A stretch of DNA of 38,508 bases from positions 1 to 38,508 of the forward strand of contig VGAL01000010.1 of the NCBI GenBank assembly GCA_016870715.1, in the 5' to 3' direction. A program made the position numbers and the translations under genes. The notes below the pieces were generated by a model. It worked only from the letters and a program-made list of their open reading frames with translations. It was not told the DNA's origin and ran no database searches. The stretch comes from Actinomycetota bacterium. GTDB lineage: Bacteria; Actinomycetota; Actinomycetes; Nanopelagicales; Nanopelagicaceae. The first letter of the stretch is position 1. Each line of letters opens with the position of its first letter. Of this stretch, positions 7,369-16,796 are shown piece by piece.

Positions 7369-9217
7369 ATCCTGCTGGACACCTAGGCGCGGTGCCAGAG
7401 ACCTTCTTTGTTAGCTTTCCCTTTACACATGAAATAGTGATTCGTGGCGCTGCGGCCTTTTTGGGTGCGGCAACTTGGCTTGAGGAAGTTGCGCTGTTTT
7501 CTGTTGGCGTTGCTGGCGCAGCTGCTGAACTCTGATTCGTTTGATTAAGTTTGATTTTTAGAGTGGGCGCGGAGAAGGTGAAATTCTTCGCGTCAAGATA
7601 GACCCAATCACCTGACGTTTTTAATTCCACTGTCGAAACATTCTCTTTTCCATCGCTTGAGGTAATCGAGATTGAGGCAGATGTCGGCAACTTCTCCATT
7701 CCATAGAGACATTTGACTACGGAGGCAGCCATGGAAAGGCCATATGTTCCTAGATTCTTCGCTTCGCTCTTTCCATCGATGTAGGGCCCGTAATGAGGAG
7801 CGGCAACGCGATAATCCAGGGTCCCGGTCTCCTTGTTATAGACCGGCGCAGTCGCGGAATACGCGCTGGCATTAGTCGCAACAACTCCCACCACACCTCG
7901 ACTTGGACAGCGACGTTCCTCGGGGTTGGAAACCAATGCATTGCTCACCGTCCACGTCTGATTGATGGCAAATGCATAATCACCGATGTATGGCGCCCAC
8001 ACGTTGTACGCATCAAGTGCGCCATCTCGACCAGGATCTTCGACCATCATTCCCCCCTTACCTGAAAATATTTGCTCGTAAGGGCGACCAGATTGTTCAG
8101 TCGGGAATTTTAACTGCGGAAGTTCAGATTTCTTTAACCACTTTCCTGCAAAAATATTCTCAGAGGCACCGGCCTCAATTGTAATTCGATCGAAAGCACC
8201 ATTAATAGGGGTAGAAGTAACTGCAGGAGCGGTTAAACGGCCATTAAGCCATCCGGTGATATTTCGAGGAATTTGCAGCACAACTTTGTAGCGAGCATCT
8301 GCGGGAAAAGTACGGCGATGCACGCACACGCCTGTGTCATTAGCAAGACATCCACTCTCAGAATTCTCCGGCATGGTTTCTGATGCGCCATTGACCGGAT
8401 TCTTTTGCATTTTCATTCCGGGCTGCTTTATTAATGCTGAACTCTCGCGGAATATTGGAGTGAGTTCAAAGAAGAATTGGACTAACTCTGGCGTGCCCCA
8501 AGTTTGGCCAACTGGACGAGCTGTTGAAATCACTACTCCGCCGGCAAGATAATCATTTTCTGCGCCGCCGCCGTCACCTTCAATTCTCCAAATCCAACTT
8601 GCTAATCCCGGTGCAAAACCACGACCAGAATTATCGATTGTTCCCGGGAATTCTTTCTGCTCTTTGGGGAATTTTTGAATGGGCTTGGCGAGAATCTCAC
8701 TCTTATCGGACTTGATTAAGGTAATTGATTCGACACAGACTCCATTAGTTGTGGCTGCACAATTACCGACTCCACCACTGACGTACAGAGTTGACCAACC
8801 CTGCATTGGGCTGCACGTTGCATCGGTGGGATTTGCGCAGAGAGCTTCTTCACGAACGCCACCCCCGAGGTTCTTTTCAGCTTTGATGTAAGGAATAGCT
8901 TGAAGACGAAGTGATGAATCCCAGCCGACTCCTACATAGTTGACCTGACTTGGGTTAGGCGAGCCGAGCGCGGGATTTTGAATTTGTGGACTTGAATCCG
9001 AGAAGCGATCAACTGAACGACTCTTGGGAAACTTTGAGATAAATCCGGAGCCCCCCATACCTGGCATTGGAGCACCAGGGCCAGGGGTAGGCGGTGTACA
9101 GCCTGCAGGTGGTGGATTAGGTGGCGGTGGACAGACTGCCGCTGTTGCGGTGAATACGGGGGCAACGCAGAGGCTAATGAGAAGGAAGAGTGAGGTGAGC
9201 GCGCCCCGTATTTTCAT
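7355..9217 (-). CDS. Secreted protein of unknown function with [10 protein letters not shown]-terminal tail
   Basis: About 620 residues. I chose ATG 9217 because [20 protein letters not shown] is a classical signal peptide, cleaved near TATAA. An upstream extension to 9346 would put 43 atypical residues before it. The mature protein opens with a Pro/Cys-rich stretch ([12 protein letters not shown]) and a Gly/Pro/Met stretch. A long domain without recognised motifs follows, with several paired cysteines. After an Ala/Thr/Ser-rich linker, the end is [12 protein letters not shown]...CPAGFKKR. I recall similar tails on secreted proteins of planktonic actinobacteria and infer a surface-retention or sorting role. 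The gene lies alone on the minus strand between recX and miaB and overlaps recX by 14 nt. No enzymatic motif is visible. Confidence 0.75.
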   Translation of the reverse strand: MKIRGALTSLFLLISLCVAPVFTATAAVCPPPPNPPPAGCTPPTPGPGAPMPGMGGSGFISKFPKSRSVDRFSDSSPQIQNPALGSPNPSQVNYVGVGWDSSLRLQAIPYIKAEKNLGGGVREEALCANPTDATCSPMQGWSTLYVSGGVGNCAATTNGVCVESITLIKSDKSEILAKPIQKFPKEQKEFPGTIDNSGRGFAPGLASWIWRIEGDGGGAENDYLAGGVVISTARPVGQTWGTPELVQFFFELTPIFRESSALIKQPGMKMQKNPVNGASETMPENSESGCLANDTGVCVHRRTFPADARYKVVLQIPRNITGWLNGRLTAPAVTSTPINGAFDRITIEAGASENIFAGKWLKKSELPQLKFPTEQSGRPYEQIFSGKGGMMVEDPGRDGALDAYNVWAPYIGDYAFAINQTWTVSNALVSNPEERRCPSRGVVGVVATNASAYSATAPVYNKETGTLDYRVAAPHYGPYIDGKSEAKNLGTYGLSMAASVVKCLYGMEKLPTSASISITSSDGKENVSTVELKTSGDWVYLDAKNFTFSAPTLKIKLNQTNQSSAAAPATPTENSATSSSQVAAPKKAAAPRITISCVKGKLTKKVSGTAPRCPAGFKKR

Positions 9218-9277
9218 AATCCAATTGTGGCACAGGAGAGTTCCTCGCTGAAAGAGCGTGGCCATTACCCTTTTCCT

Positions 9278-10729
9278 ATGGCGAGCATCGCAACGGGTCA
9301 ACGCACCTATCTGGTGGAGACCCATGGGTGCCAGATGAACGTCCACGACTCCGAACGGATTGGCGGACTACTCGAGGCGCAAGGATATTTGCCAGTTCCT
9401 GCTGGGAGCGAACCCGACCTTGTCGTCTTTAATACCTGTGCCGTTCGCGAAAATGCTGACCAAAAACTTTACGGTTCTCTCACTAAATACATCTACACCA
9501 AAGAGCAACGGCCCGACTTTCAGATTGCCGTAGGCGGATGCCTTGCCCAAAAAGATAGAGGCGAGATTATCAAGCGCGCACCTTGGGTCGATGTTGTATA
9601 TGGAACGCACAATGTAGGTGCGCTTCCCATCTTGCTTAAGCGCGCTCAGATTGAAAAAGAGGCTCAAGTTGAGATCAAAGAATCACTGGAGCATTTTCCT
9701 TCCACACTGCCAGTCCGGCGCGACTCTGCTTTCTCGGCCTGGGTCTCTATCTCGGTCGGATGTAATAACACCTGCACTTTTTGTATCGTGCCCACGCTGC
9801 GCGGAGTCGAAAAAGATCGGCCCACAACAGAGATTCTCGAGGAAATCCGATCACTTGTGGCACAGGGTGTCATCGAAGTGACTCTCTTGGGTCAAAACGT
9901 CAACGCTTATGGCGTTGATTTTGGTGATCGACAAGCCTTCGCGAAACTACTTCGTTCATGCGGAGAGATTGAAGGATTGCGTCGAGTTCGATTTATGAGT
10001 CCACATCCGCGGGATTTCACAGATGATGTCATCGAGGCGATGGCGCAGACTCCCAATGTGATGCCCCATCTACATATGCCGCTTCAATCTGGATCTAATC
10101 GCATCTTGCAAGCAATGCGACGCTCCTACCGTGCCGAGCGATACCTGGGAATCGTCGAACGAGTGCGCGCGATGATTCCCCATGCTGCAATCACAACCGA
10201 CATCATTGTGGGATTTCCGGGGGAGAGCGATGAGGATTTCCAAGCCACGCTCGATGTGATGGCGCAAGCGCGCTTTACTGCCGCATATACCTTCCAATAC
10301 TCCAAGCGTCCGGGAACTCCAGCGGCAACGATGCCCGATCAGGTCGACCCTGAAGTGATTGGTTCGCGGTACACCTTTCTTCATCAATTTCAAGAGAAGA
10401 TTTCTTTTGATGAGAGCCAGAAACTCATTGGCAGTGAAGTGGAAGTACTAATAGGTGATCATGTTGGCCGACGAGATGCCGAAAGAGGTCGGGTTGCCGG
10501 ACGTTCCGAGGATTTTCATTTAGTGCACCTCAATTATGAGCCTGATAAGAAACCGCAGCCGGGTGATTTAGTCCGTACCGTGATCACAGAAGCGGCCCCT
10601 CATCATCTCATCGCCTCTGGTCTACCGATATCCATCGAAAAAACTGCTGGTAGTTATGCAGCAGAGGTTCGTACGCAAGCGATCTCACTCGGCATGCCAA
10701 CTTTTTCAAACCCTGAACAGACTCGATGA
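9278..10729 (+). CDS. miaB: tRNA-2-methylthio-N6-dimethylallyladenosine synthase MiaB
   Basis: The 483-residue radical-SAM methylthiotransferase modifies A37 of UNN-decoding tRNAs after MiaA has added the isopentenyl group. Auxiliary-cluster cysteines are C18 (ETHGCQMN), one in NTCAVREN and one in GGCLAQK. The radical-SAM motif is C162-C166-C169 (GCNNTCTFC). MiaB-specific stretches include [10 protein letters not shown] and [14 protein letters not shown], and a TRAM domain lies near residues 385-455. ATG 9278 ([18 protein letters not shown]) fits family N-termini. A GTG at 9227 would add 17 odd residues. The ATG has little Shine-Dalgarno. miaA overlaps the stop by 4 nt (ATGA), so the two enzymes of the same tRNA pathway are coupled. 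Confidence 0.96.
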   Translation: MASIATGQRTYLVETHGCQMNVHDSERIGGLLEAQGYLPVPAGSEPDLVVFNTCAVRENADQKLYGSLTKYIYTKEQRPDFQIAVGGCLAQKDRGEIIKRAPWVDVVYGTHNVGALPILLKRAQIEKEAQVEIKESLEHFPSTLPVRRDSAFSAWVSISVGCNNTCTFCIVPTLRGVEKDRPTTEILEEIRSLVAQGVIEVTLLGQNVNAYGVDFGDRQAFAKLLRSCGEIEGLRRVRFMSPHPRDFTDDVIEAMAQTPNVMPHLHMPLQSGSNRILQAMRRSYRAERYLGIVERVRAMIPHAAITTDIIVGFPGESDEDFQATLDVMAQARFTAAYTFQYSKRPGTPAATMPDQVDPEVIGSRYTFLHQFQEKISFDESQKLIGSEVEVLIGDHVGRRDAERGRVAGRSEDFHLVHLNYEPDKKPQPGDLVRTVITEAAPHHLIASGLPISIEKTAGSYAAEVRTQAISLGMPTFSNPEQTR

Positions 10730-11631
10730 CCCTCATCATCATCGGTGGTGCTACGGCAAGTGGCAAGAGCGCTCTAGCCTTGGATGTCGCAGAACGTTTA
10801 GGCGCCGAAATTGTCAATGCTGATTCGATGCAACTCTATAAGGGCATGGATATTGGCACCGCAAAGGTGCCGATCAATGAGCGACGAGGAATCGTCCATC
10901 ACATGCTCGATACCCTCGATATCACCGAGGAGAGTTCCGTTGCTAATTTTCAACGACAAGCAAGAGAAATAATTGATCAATTGTTAGCGAAGGACATTCC
11001 AGTCGTAGTGGTTGGTGGAACTGGACTGTACATAAAAGCTCTTGTGGATGAATTGAATTTTCCAGACCGAGATCCAGAGGTGCGCGAACGCCTGTTCGCA
11101 GAATCAGAATCTCTCGGTGCACATGCGATGCATCAACGATTAACCACTCTTGATCCAGAGGCAGCAGCGCTGATACCCGAACAGAATCTTCGTCGAGTGA
11201 TTCGTGCATTAGAGGTGATCGAACTTACCGGTGAGCCTTATGCCGCATCGCTTCCTCGAGATGAACGGAGCTACTACCCGCAGGCGCTCCACTTTGCGAT
11301 TCGAGCTGAGCGCGAAGTACTCAACGAGAGGATCCACGCTCGAGTGCATACGATGTGGGAGGAAGGTTTCCTCCGTGAAGTCGAAGAGCTTGAAGCGCAT
11401 GGACTTCGTCAGGGGCGGACCGCTCGAGCAGCGATCGGTTACGCCCAAGTGCTGGCCGCACGCGATGGCCAAATCTCCATGGAGAGCGCCCTTGAGGAGA
11501 CCATCGTGAGTACCCGCCAATATGCCAGGAGGCAGGGAACCTGGTTCACCAAGGAGCCACGGATCACCTGGCTCGAAGGCACGCGCCCCGCCCTTCTGGA
11601 AAGCCTCCTTGCTATTTCTGGAAATTCGTAA
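10726..11631 (+). CDS. miaA: tRNA dimethylallyltransferase MiaA
   Basis: The 301-residue enzyme transfers a dimethylallyl group to N6 of A37 in tRNA. The P-loop GGATASGKS is at residues 7-15. [31 protein letters not shown] and [12 protein letters not shown] are the standard family motifs. It starts at ATG 10726, overlapping the miaB stop. In many actinobacteria dapF and hflX follow directly. Here a sugar-transport cassette of about 5 kb separates them. A sequence matching the SOS-box consensus lies inside the gene at 11085-11098 and is treated separately. Confidence 0.97.
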   Translation: MTLIIIGGATASGKSALALDVAERLGAEIVNADSMQLYKGMDIGTAKVPINERRGIVHHMLDTLDITEESSVANFQRQAREIIDQLLAKDIPVVVVGGTGLYIKALVDELNFPDRDPEVRERLFAESESLGAHAMHQRLTTLDPEAAALIPEQNLRRVIRALEVIELTGEPYAASLPRDERSYYPQALHFAIRAEREVLNERIHARVHTMWEEGFLREVEELEAHGLRQGRTARAAIGYAQVLAARDGQISMESALEETIVSTRQYARRQGTWFTKEPRITWLEGTRPALLESLLAISGNS

Positions 11632-11738
11632 GTAACGAATTTATAAAGATACCGACAGATACCCCTTCGCTCCTTGACCCCCTAATTGCAGGTGCGGTTG
11701 GGTTGCACCAACCAACCCGGCGCTAATCCGAGATTTTC

Positions 11739-11750
11739 GGAAACGTTGCC
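11739..11750. promoter_or_regulatory. LacI-type operator-like palindrome before sugar ABC genes
   Basis: GGAAACGTTGCC is an imperfect palindrome with a central CG and A/T-rich half-sites. This is the shape of operators bound by LacI/GalR-family repressors (compare GGAAACGTTTCC-type sites). It lies 26 nt upstream of the GTG of the sugar-binding protein gene. No LacI-family regulator is encoded in the window, so any cognate repressor is elsewhere. A TTGACC -35-like hexamer lies near 11676. Confidence 0.4.
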
Positions 11751-11775
11751 GGTTGTAATGAAAAGGGGTAATTAC

Positions 11776-12786
11776 GTGAAAAGAACAGGATCAAAGAGCG
11801 TTCGCGTTCTTGCTGCTGTTGCCGCAATCGTTTCACTCTTTGCACTTCAAACCGTTCCTGCAACCGCAGGCGGCGTTGATTTCCGCAAGGCAGTAAAGAA
11901 CAGTGGTAAAGGTATAACCATCGGTCTCATCGGTCTCGATGATGCAATTGGATTCGGTAAAGATGTTCACGATTCCATTGCACGTGAGGCAAAGAAGGCC
12001 GGCGCCAAGTTGATTTTCTGCGATGGCAAGCTCAAGGCTGACCTCGCACTTGCATGCGCTAAGACCTTCAAATTAAAGAAGGTTAAAGGCTACGCAAGCT
12101 TCAATGCGGTCGCTGATGCAGCTCCTGCAATTTGCAAAGCTGGACCACAAGTTCCAGTTATCGCAATTGATATCGAGCAGGATCCATGCCAGTCAGCATT
12201 CATGGGAGCCGATAACGCTAACGCCGGTGCAACCACTGGAAAGGCGCTCGGTAACTATTTCAAGAAGAACTTCAACTGCGAATACGATGCCTTCATCTCA
12301 CTTGAAGATTACGGCGTAGGTATTGCTAACGAACTTCGTATGGGTGGATACCGCTCTGGCTTCGCCAGTGTTTGCGGTGCAATTCCAGCGGACAAGTTGA
12401 AGAAGTACGATGCAGGACGTTTGGACAAGGCTCTGGAAGTCATGCCAGCTGCTCTTACTACTCTTCCCAACGCTAAGAAGATCATCGTTGTTGCAATCAA
12501 CGACCAAGGCATCCAGGGTGCATTCTCCGCAGCCAAGCAAGTTGGCCGCGAGAAGGACATCTTCGCTGGAAGCCAAGGCGCTGAGAAGTCCGTTTGGTGC
12601 GATATCAAGACCAATCCAAACTGGATCGGCGCAACTGCATACTTCCCAGAGCGTTATGGCGAGATTGTCGTTCCATATCTCATCGACCTCATCAAGGGCA
12701 AGAGAGTTCCTTTCCAGCTCAAGGTCAAGCACGTTGCCATCAACGGAGCTAACATCGAGAAGTACTTCGGAAAGATCTCCTGCTAA
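11776..12786 (+). CDS. Sugar ABC transporter substrate-binding protein (Peripla_BP_4 type)
   Basis: About 336 residues. GTG 11776 (MKRTGSKSVRVLAA) is preceded by AAGGGG with 7-nt spacing, which decides the start over upstream in-frame codons at 11758 and 11686. The signal peptide (VRVLAAVAAIVSLFALQTVP) ends at ATA/GG. There is no lipobox cysteine, which is unusual for a monoderm binding protein. The mature part follows the ribose/galactose type-1 periplasmic-binding fold: GKGITIGLIGLDDAIG, a first lobe with the PVIAIDIEQDP hinge, and FAGSQGAEKSVWCDI in the second lobe. Codon use looks strongly biased, suggesting high expression. It heads the cassette with the ATPase and permease. The ligand is not certain; the neighbouring RhaM-like mutarotase hints at a deoxyhexose such as rhamnose. 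Confidence 0.88.
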   Translation: MKRTGSKSVRVLAAVAAIVSLFALQTVPATAGGVDFRKAVKNSGKGITIGLIGLDDAIGFGKDVHDSIAREAKKAGAKLIFCDGKLKADLALACAKTFKLKKVKGYASFNAVADAAPAICKAGPQVPVIAIDIEQDPCQSAFMGADNANAGATTGKALGNYFKKNFNCEYDAFISLEDYGVGIANELRMGGYRSGFASVCGAIPADKLKKYDAGRLDKALEVMPAALTTLPNAKKIIVVAINDQGIQGAFSAAKQVGREKDIFAGSQGAEKSVWCDIKTNPNWIGATAYFPERYGEIVVPYLIDLIKGKRVPFQLKVKHVAINGANIEKYFGKISC

Positions 12787-12851
12787 GTAATTAGTTGTGA
12801 GAGAACTTTCGTAGTTCTACCGTTAGATGAGTGAAATGGAGCGTGCAGAGA

Positions 12852-14333
12852 ATGAGTAGCGAACTCGTATCGTTACAGGGCATCCACAAATCCTTCAGTG
12901 GAGTGGAAGTCCTTCACGGAGTCGACCTCACCCTAGGCGCAGGAGAAGTGCTCGCACTTCTTGGCGAAAATGGCGCAGGTAAATCCACTCTCGTGAAGAT
13001 TCTCGCAGGTGACATCGAACCCACTAGCGGCTCGATAGATATTCAAGGAACCAAGTTGGCGAAGCTTGATGTTTATCAGGCTCGCCAACTTGGCGTCCGA
13101 ATGATTTTTCAGGAGCTCAACGATGCTCCAGCCCTCACAGTGGCCGAAAATATTTTTCTTGGGCAATGGCCACACTCTGGCCCATTTGTCTCGTGGAACG
13201 AGATGGCCGAGAAAGCAGAAGCAGTGCTTGATCGACTCGAGGTAAATATTCCAGTCGATGCAATTGCAGGACAACTTCGTGTTGGTGAGCGACAGCTGCT
13301 AGAAATCGCGCGCGCTCTCACACAAGATACAACAGTTTTAGTTCTAGATGAGCCAACAGCGGCGCTCTCAAATGTAGAGGTGGAACGCCTCTTCTCCGTG
13401 ATGAACCAACTTCGCGAAGAGGGCGTCGGAATGATTTACATAACGCACCGTCTCGATGAAGTGGAACGCGTTGCAGATCGAGTTCAAGTTCTCCGTGACG
13501 GATCATCGGTTCTTACCGTTGATGTAAAAAAGACATCTCGAGAGGATTTAGTCGCGGCAATGTTGGGTCATGCTTCAGAGAAGAATATTCGCCCCGAAAC
13601 GGCGCAGACTGCTGGTGCAGCAGTAAAGGTAACCGGCTTAACAAGTTTTGCTGAATTTCAAAATGTAAGTTTCACCGTTGAAAAAGGTGAGGTGCTTGCC
13701 CTCTTTGGAAAGATCGGCTCTGGAACATCAGCGATTTGTGAATCGCTCTTTGGTCTTCGACCAATCACTGCCGGAAAAGTCGAGATCTTTGGTAAGGAGT
13801 ACAAGACAAAAGGGCCGGCACACTCGGCAGATCAAGGTATTGGCTACCTTCCTGCTGATCGTCAACGCCTAGGTTCCTTTCCCGTTCGTTCGGTCGCAGA
13901 GAATTTGGCAGTTCGCTCATGGAAGCGCATGAGCAAATTTGGCTTCGTCAATAGAGCGCTCGAGCATCAGGCATTTACTAAGTGGGCAGAGGCGCTGCGT
14001 ATTGTCTCGCGCGGTTCCACCCAAACCATTTCTACCCTCTCAGGCGGCAACCAACAAAAAGTCCTCCTTGCACGTTGGTTTGAGGCTGGCGTCAACATCC
14101 TGTTGCTTGTCGAGCCAACCCGAGGCGTTGATGTGGGCGCCCGTCGCGATATCTACGAAATTATTCGTAAGCAAGCCAGAGAGAGCGGTATGGCAGTAAT
14201 CGTGGCTACCTCAGACTATGAAGAGGTCGTTCTTTTAGCCGATCGAGCATTGGTTATGTCTCGCGGAGAAGTTGTTTCAGAACTCACCGGAAATTCCGTT
14301 GAGGCCAGTACGTTAATTGCAGCAGCGAGTTAG
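12852..14333 (+). CDS. Sugar ABC transporter ATP-binding protein (RbsA/XylG type, two NBDs)
   Basis: The 493-residue protein has two tandem ATP-binding domains of the CUT2 class. NBD1 has Walker A GENGAGKST (near residue 37), signature-like LRVGERQLLEIARAL and Walker B LVLDEPTAALS. NBD2 has a degenerate Walker A (GKIGSGTSA), a good signature LSGGNQQKVLLARWF and LLLVEPTRGVD. In NBD2 the Walker B aspartate position is Val, next to the retained Glu. Loss of the P-loop in NBD2 is normal for this family. ATG 12852 (MSSELVSLQGIHKSF) has GGAG 9 nt upstream and is preferred to GTG 12831. The permease follows after 14 nt. Confidence 0.93.
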   Translation: MSSELVSLQGIHKSFSGVEVLHGVDLTLGAGEVLALLGENGAGKSTLVKILAGDIEPTSGSIDIQGTKLAKLDVYQARQLGVRMIFQELNDAPALTVAENIFLGQWPHSGPFVSWNEMAEKAEAVLDRLEVNIPVDAIAGQLRVGERQLLEIARALTQDTTVLVLDEPTAALSNVEVERLFSVMNQLREEGVGMIYITHRLDEVERVADRVQVLRDGSSVLTVDVKKTSREDLVAAMLGHASEKNIRPETAQTAGAAVKVTGLTSFAEFQNVSFTVEKGEVLALFGKIGSGTSAICESLFGLRPITAGKVEIFGKEYKTKGPAHSADQGIGYLPADRQRLGSFPVRSVAENLAVRSWKRMSKFGFVNRALEHQAFTKWAEALRIVSRGSTQTISTLSGGNQQKVLLARWFEAGVNILLLVEPTRGVDVGARRDIYEIIRKQARESGMAVIVATSDYEEVVLLADRALVMSRGEVVSELTGNSVEASTLIAAAS

Positions 14334-14347
14334 GAGCAAAGTACCTC

Positions 14348-15322
14348 ATGAGCAAAAGCAAGAGTGATGTCACTGAGTCAGAGGGTAAAGTGCGCCGGCG
14401 GATGCCAGATGTCGCACCGCTCCTTGGCTTCCTAATTCTTCTTACGGTTTTCTTCACCGTTACCAGTGAATACTTTTTAGATATTGATAACTTCAAGAAC
14501 ATTTTCGTTGCCTTGGCTGTCACTGGCGTGGTCTGTATCCCGGGAACCATGTTAATGATCGCCGGACACGTGGATCTCTCAGTAGGTTCTTCAGCTGCAG
14601 TTTCAGGAATGATTCTTGGAAATGTTGTCAATAGCTATGGCATCTCAGCCGGATTGACCGCTGTCCTCGTATATGGACTTGCCATTGGAATCATCAATGG
14701 ATTCTTTGTCACCGTCATTGGTGTCAACTCGCTTATTACAACATTAGGAACTATGGCGACGCTTTACGGTGTGGCGCTGCTTATCGGCAATGGCCAAACA
14801 TTGATGATGAAGAACTTTGAATGGCTTGGAACTGCACAACCTGCAGGCATCCCATTACCAATCATCATCTTCTTCGTGATTGCCGTTGCTGGAATTATCA
14901 CCTTACGTCGCACACGTTTTGGTCGCTCGCTCTATGCGATCGGTTCAAATCCCAACGCGGCTCGTGTCGTCGGTATTCGAAGCAATCGCATCGTCTTTGT
15001 GACCTTCGTACTCTCCGGACTCTCATCAGCGTTAGCCGGTGCAATCCTCTGTTCTCAGCTCTCTGCTGGCGACCCAAATGCTGCGCGAGGTCTGGAGCTC
15101 GAAGTCATCACAGCAATCGTTCTTGGCGGAGCGAGCCTGGCGGGTGGCCGAGGAACGATGTGGGGAACAATTATCGGCTTAACCACTATCGGAGTCTTGA
15201 ATAACGGCCTTATCCTTCTCGACGTGCCAACGTTCTGGCAGCGAGTTGCACAGGGTCTGATGTTGATCTTGGCGGTTTCATTTGATGCTACCCGTGAGCG
15301 ACTGGCAGCTAAACGAAGGTGA
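14348..15322 (+). CDS. Sugar ABC transporter permease (RbsC/CUT2 family)
   Basis: The 324-residue protein is very hydrophobic, with about nine to ten membrane segments. It is of the BPD_transp_2 type found in ribose/xylose/rhamnose uptake systems. Family hallmarks are HVDLSVGSSAAVSG, NGFFVTVIGVNSLITTLGTM, TRFGRSLYAIGSNPNAARVVGI and AIVLGGASLAGGRGTMWGTIIG. The hydrophilic N-terminal 25 residues (SKSKSDVTESEGKVRRR) are cytoplasmic. It presumably dimerises and pairs with the ATPase 14 nt upstream. The substrate cannot be told from the sequence. Confidence 0.93.
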   Translation: MSKSKSDVTESEGKVRRRMPDVAPLLGFLILLTVFFTVTSEYFLDIDNFKNIFVALAVTGVVCIPGTMLMIAGHVDLSVGSSAAVSGMILGNVVNSYGISAGLTAVLVYGLAIGIINGFFVTVIGVNSLITTLGTMATLYGVALLIGNGQTLMMKNFEWLGTAQPAGIPLPIIIFFVIAVAGIITLRRTRFGRSLYAIGSNPNAARVVGIRSNRIVFVTFVLSGLSSALAGAILCSQLSAGDPNAARGLELEVITAIVLGGASLAGGRGTMWGTIIGLTTIGVLNNGLILLDVPTFWQRVAQGLMLILAVSFDATRERLAAKRR

Positions 15323-15363
15323 CGGCTAAGTCAGATAAGTAGGTAGAAGGGATTCGGTTCACT

Positions 15364-15678
15364 ATGGAGCGTTTGCTTTTTTTCATTTACCTCTTTGAGG
15401 GTAAGGAAGCTGAGTACGACAAGCGCCACGACGAGTTGTGGCCAGATATGAAGCAGGCACTTACCGATAGCGGGTGGACCAACTACACGCTCTTCCGTAA
15501 TGGCACCACGGTGGTTGGCTATTGCGAGGCAGTTCCCGATGTGGCGACTGCTGCGAAGAAAATGGGCGCCACTGAAGTTAACGCGCGTTGGCAAGAATCG
15601 TTCAAGGACATCATTCGCAATATCACCGATCGAAACGGTAACCTCCTTACATACCGCGAGATGTGGCACCACGATTAA
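15364..15678 (+). CDS. rhaM: L-rhamnose mutarotase-family protein
   Basis: The 104-residue protein is a small ferredoxin-like dimeric protein of the RhaM/RhaU family (DUF718), which interconverts alpha and beta anomers of L-rhamnose. The family pattern is clear: YLFEGKEAEYDKRHDELWPDM contains the conserved His of the RH-x2-LWP motif. It continues with GWTNYTLFRNG and a C-terminal REMWHHD. It lies between the permease and the dehydrogenase, supporting a cassette for a 6-deoxyhexose or related aldose. No rhamnose isomerase or kinase is present here, so the catabolic route may be oxidative or encoded elsewhere. The family is secure, the exact sugar inferred. Confidence 0.88.
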   Translation: MERLLFFIYLFEGKEAEYDKRHDELWPDMKQALTDSGWTNYTLFRNGTTVVGYCEAVPDVATAAKKMGATEVNARWQESFKDIIRNITDRNGNLLTYREMWHHD

Positions 15679-15707
15679 TAAGTAGGACTAATCAATAGAT
15701 TGGATGA

Positions 15708-16766
15708 ATGATCATGGCGAAGTTACGAGCAGGATTTATCGGAGCAGGTTCCTGGGCAACGATGGCCCACCTCCCAGCAATCTCAAAACGAGATGAAGTA
15801 GAGATTGTTGCCATCTGTCGCAAGGGCGATGATTTATTGAAGAAACTCGCCAATCAATATGGCGCGAAGGTTGCCACCGAGGATTATCACGATGTCATCA
15901 AGCAAGACCTAGATATCATCGTGGTCTCTTCACCCTCTGGGCTGCATCATGAGCACTCCAAGGCTGCCTTGCTTTCAGGGGCACATGTGCTCTGCGAGAA
16001 ACCCATGACCATTACCAGCGCTGATGCGTGGGATCTTGTTGACACTGCGAAGAAGGCCGATCGTGAACTTCTTTTAAGTTTTGGTTGGAATTATCAAAAG
16101 ATGATTCAAGATATGTATCTACAACTCCAAAAGCGCGGTATTGGCAAACTCGAGTCGATGTCGATTCAAATGGCATCACAGACTCGAGAATTGCTCAGCA
16201 ATACCGGCGCCTATCCCGATGCATCTCCCGAACAGATTCCCGAGCAGAGCACGTGGACCGACCCCAAAGTTTCCGGTGGTGGCTACGGTCAAGCGCAATT
16301 AACCCACGCCCTCGGTCTTGCCTTCCGTCTCTATCCAGCGCGTGTAAAAGAGGCGATGGCATTTATGGCCGCCCCGCTCAATGCTCCGGTGGATCTCCAC
16401 GACGCAGTGATTTATAAGTTCGAGGAGGGTGCGATTGGCACCATGTCTGGAGCTTCGGCACATCTGGGAGCAAATAAGAATATTCACGAAGTTGTCGTCC
16501 ATGCCGTTGGTAGTGAAGGACAATTTTTGATTGATCTCAATCGCTCCTACGTTTACATCTATTACAACGATGGCACCATCTATCAACCAAATGTGGCACC
16601 TGACGCTGGCCACTACATCTTCTTTGGGCCAGCCAATGGACTGGTCGATGTTGCCCTGGGAAAGAAAGAGGCAAATATGGCCCCCGGAGAGCTAGGCGCA
16701 ATAACTGTCGATGCGCTTGAGCTCGCCTACAAGAGCGCGGCAACTGGAGCTATCGCCAAGCGCTGA
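15708..16766 (+). CDS. Gfo/Idh/MocA-family oxidoreductase
   Basis: About 352 residues. The N-terminal NAD(P)-binding Rossmann domain starts with GFIGAGSWATMAHLPAI. The family motif EKPM appears in HVLCEKPMTITSAD (near residue 95). The C-terminal half is the alpha/beta substrate domain. These enzymes oxidise or epimerise sugars and cyclitols. Context with a sugar ABC transporter and a RhaM-like mutarotase suggests oxidation of the imported sugar. ATG 15708 or 15714 (MAKLRAGFIG) could be the start, and neither has a strong Shine-Dalgarno. A 7-bp hairpin overlaps the stop codon. Substrate unknown. Confidence 0.88.
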   Translation: MIMAKLRAGFIGAGSWATMAHLPAISKRDEVEIVAICRKGDDLLKKLANQYGAKVATEDYHDVIKQDLDIIVVSSPSGLHHEHSKAALLSGAHVLCEKPMTITSADAWDLVDTAKKADRELLLSFGWNYQKMIQDMYLQLQKRGIGKLESMSIQMASQTRELLSNTGAYPDASPEQIPEQSTWTDPKVSGGGYGQAQLTHALGLAFRLYPARVKEAMAFMAAPLNAPVDLHDAVIYKFEEGAIGTMSGASAHLGANKNIHEVVVHAVGSEGQFLIDLNRSYVYIYYNDGTIYQPNVAPDAGHYIFFGPANGLVDVALGKKEANMAPGELGAITVDALELAYKSAATGAIAKR

Positions 16767-16778
16767 GCCTTGCTCAGC
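16762..16778 (+). terminator. Hairpin at the end of the sugar cassette
   Basis: GCTGAGC-CTT-GCTCAGC is a perfect 7-bp stem with a 3-nt loop. It overlaps the TGA of the dehydrogenase and sits just before dapF. There is no T-run, so intrinsic termination is doubtful. It may instead separate or attenuate expression of dapF-hflX from the sugar genes. Confidence 0.4.
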
Positions 16779-16796
16779 CCGTACTATCTGGAGTTA

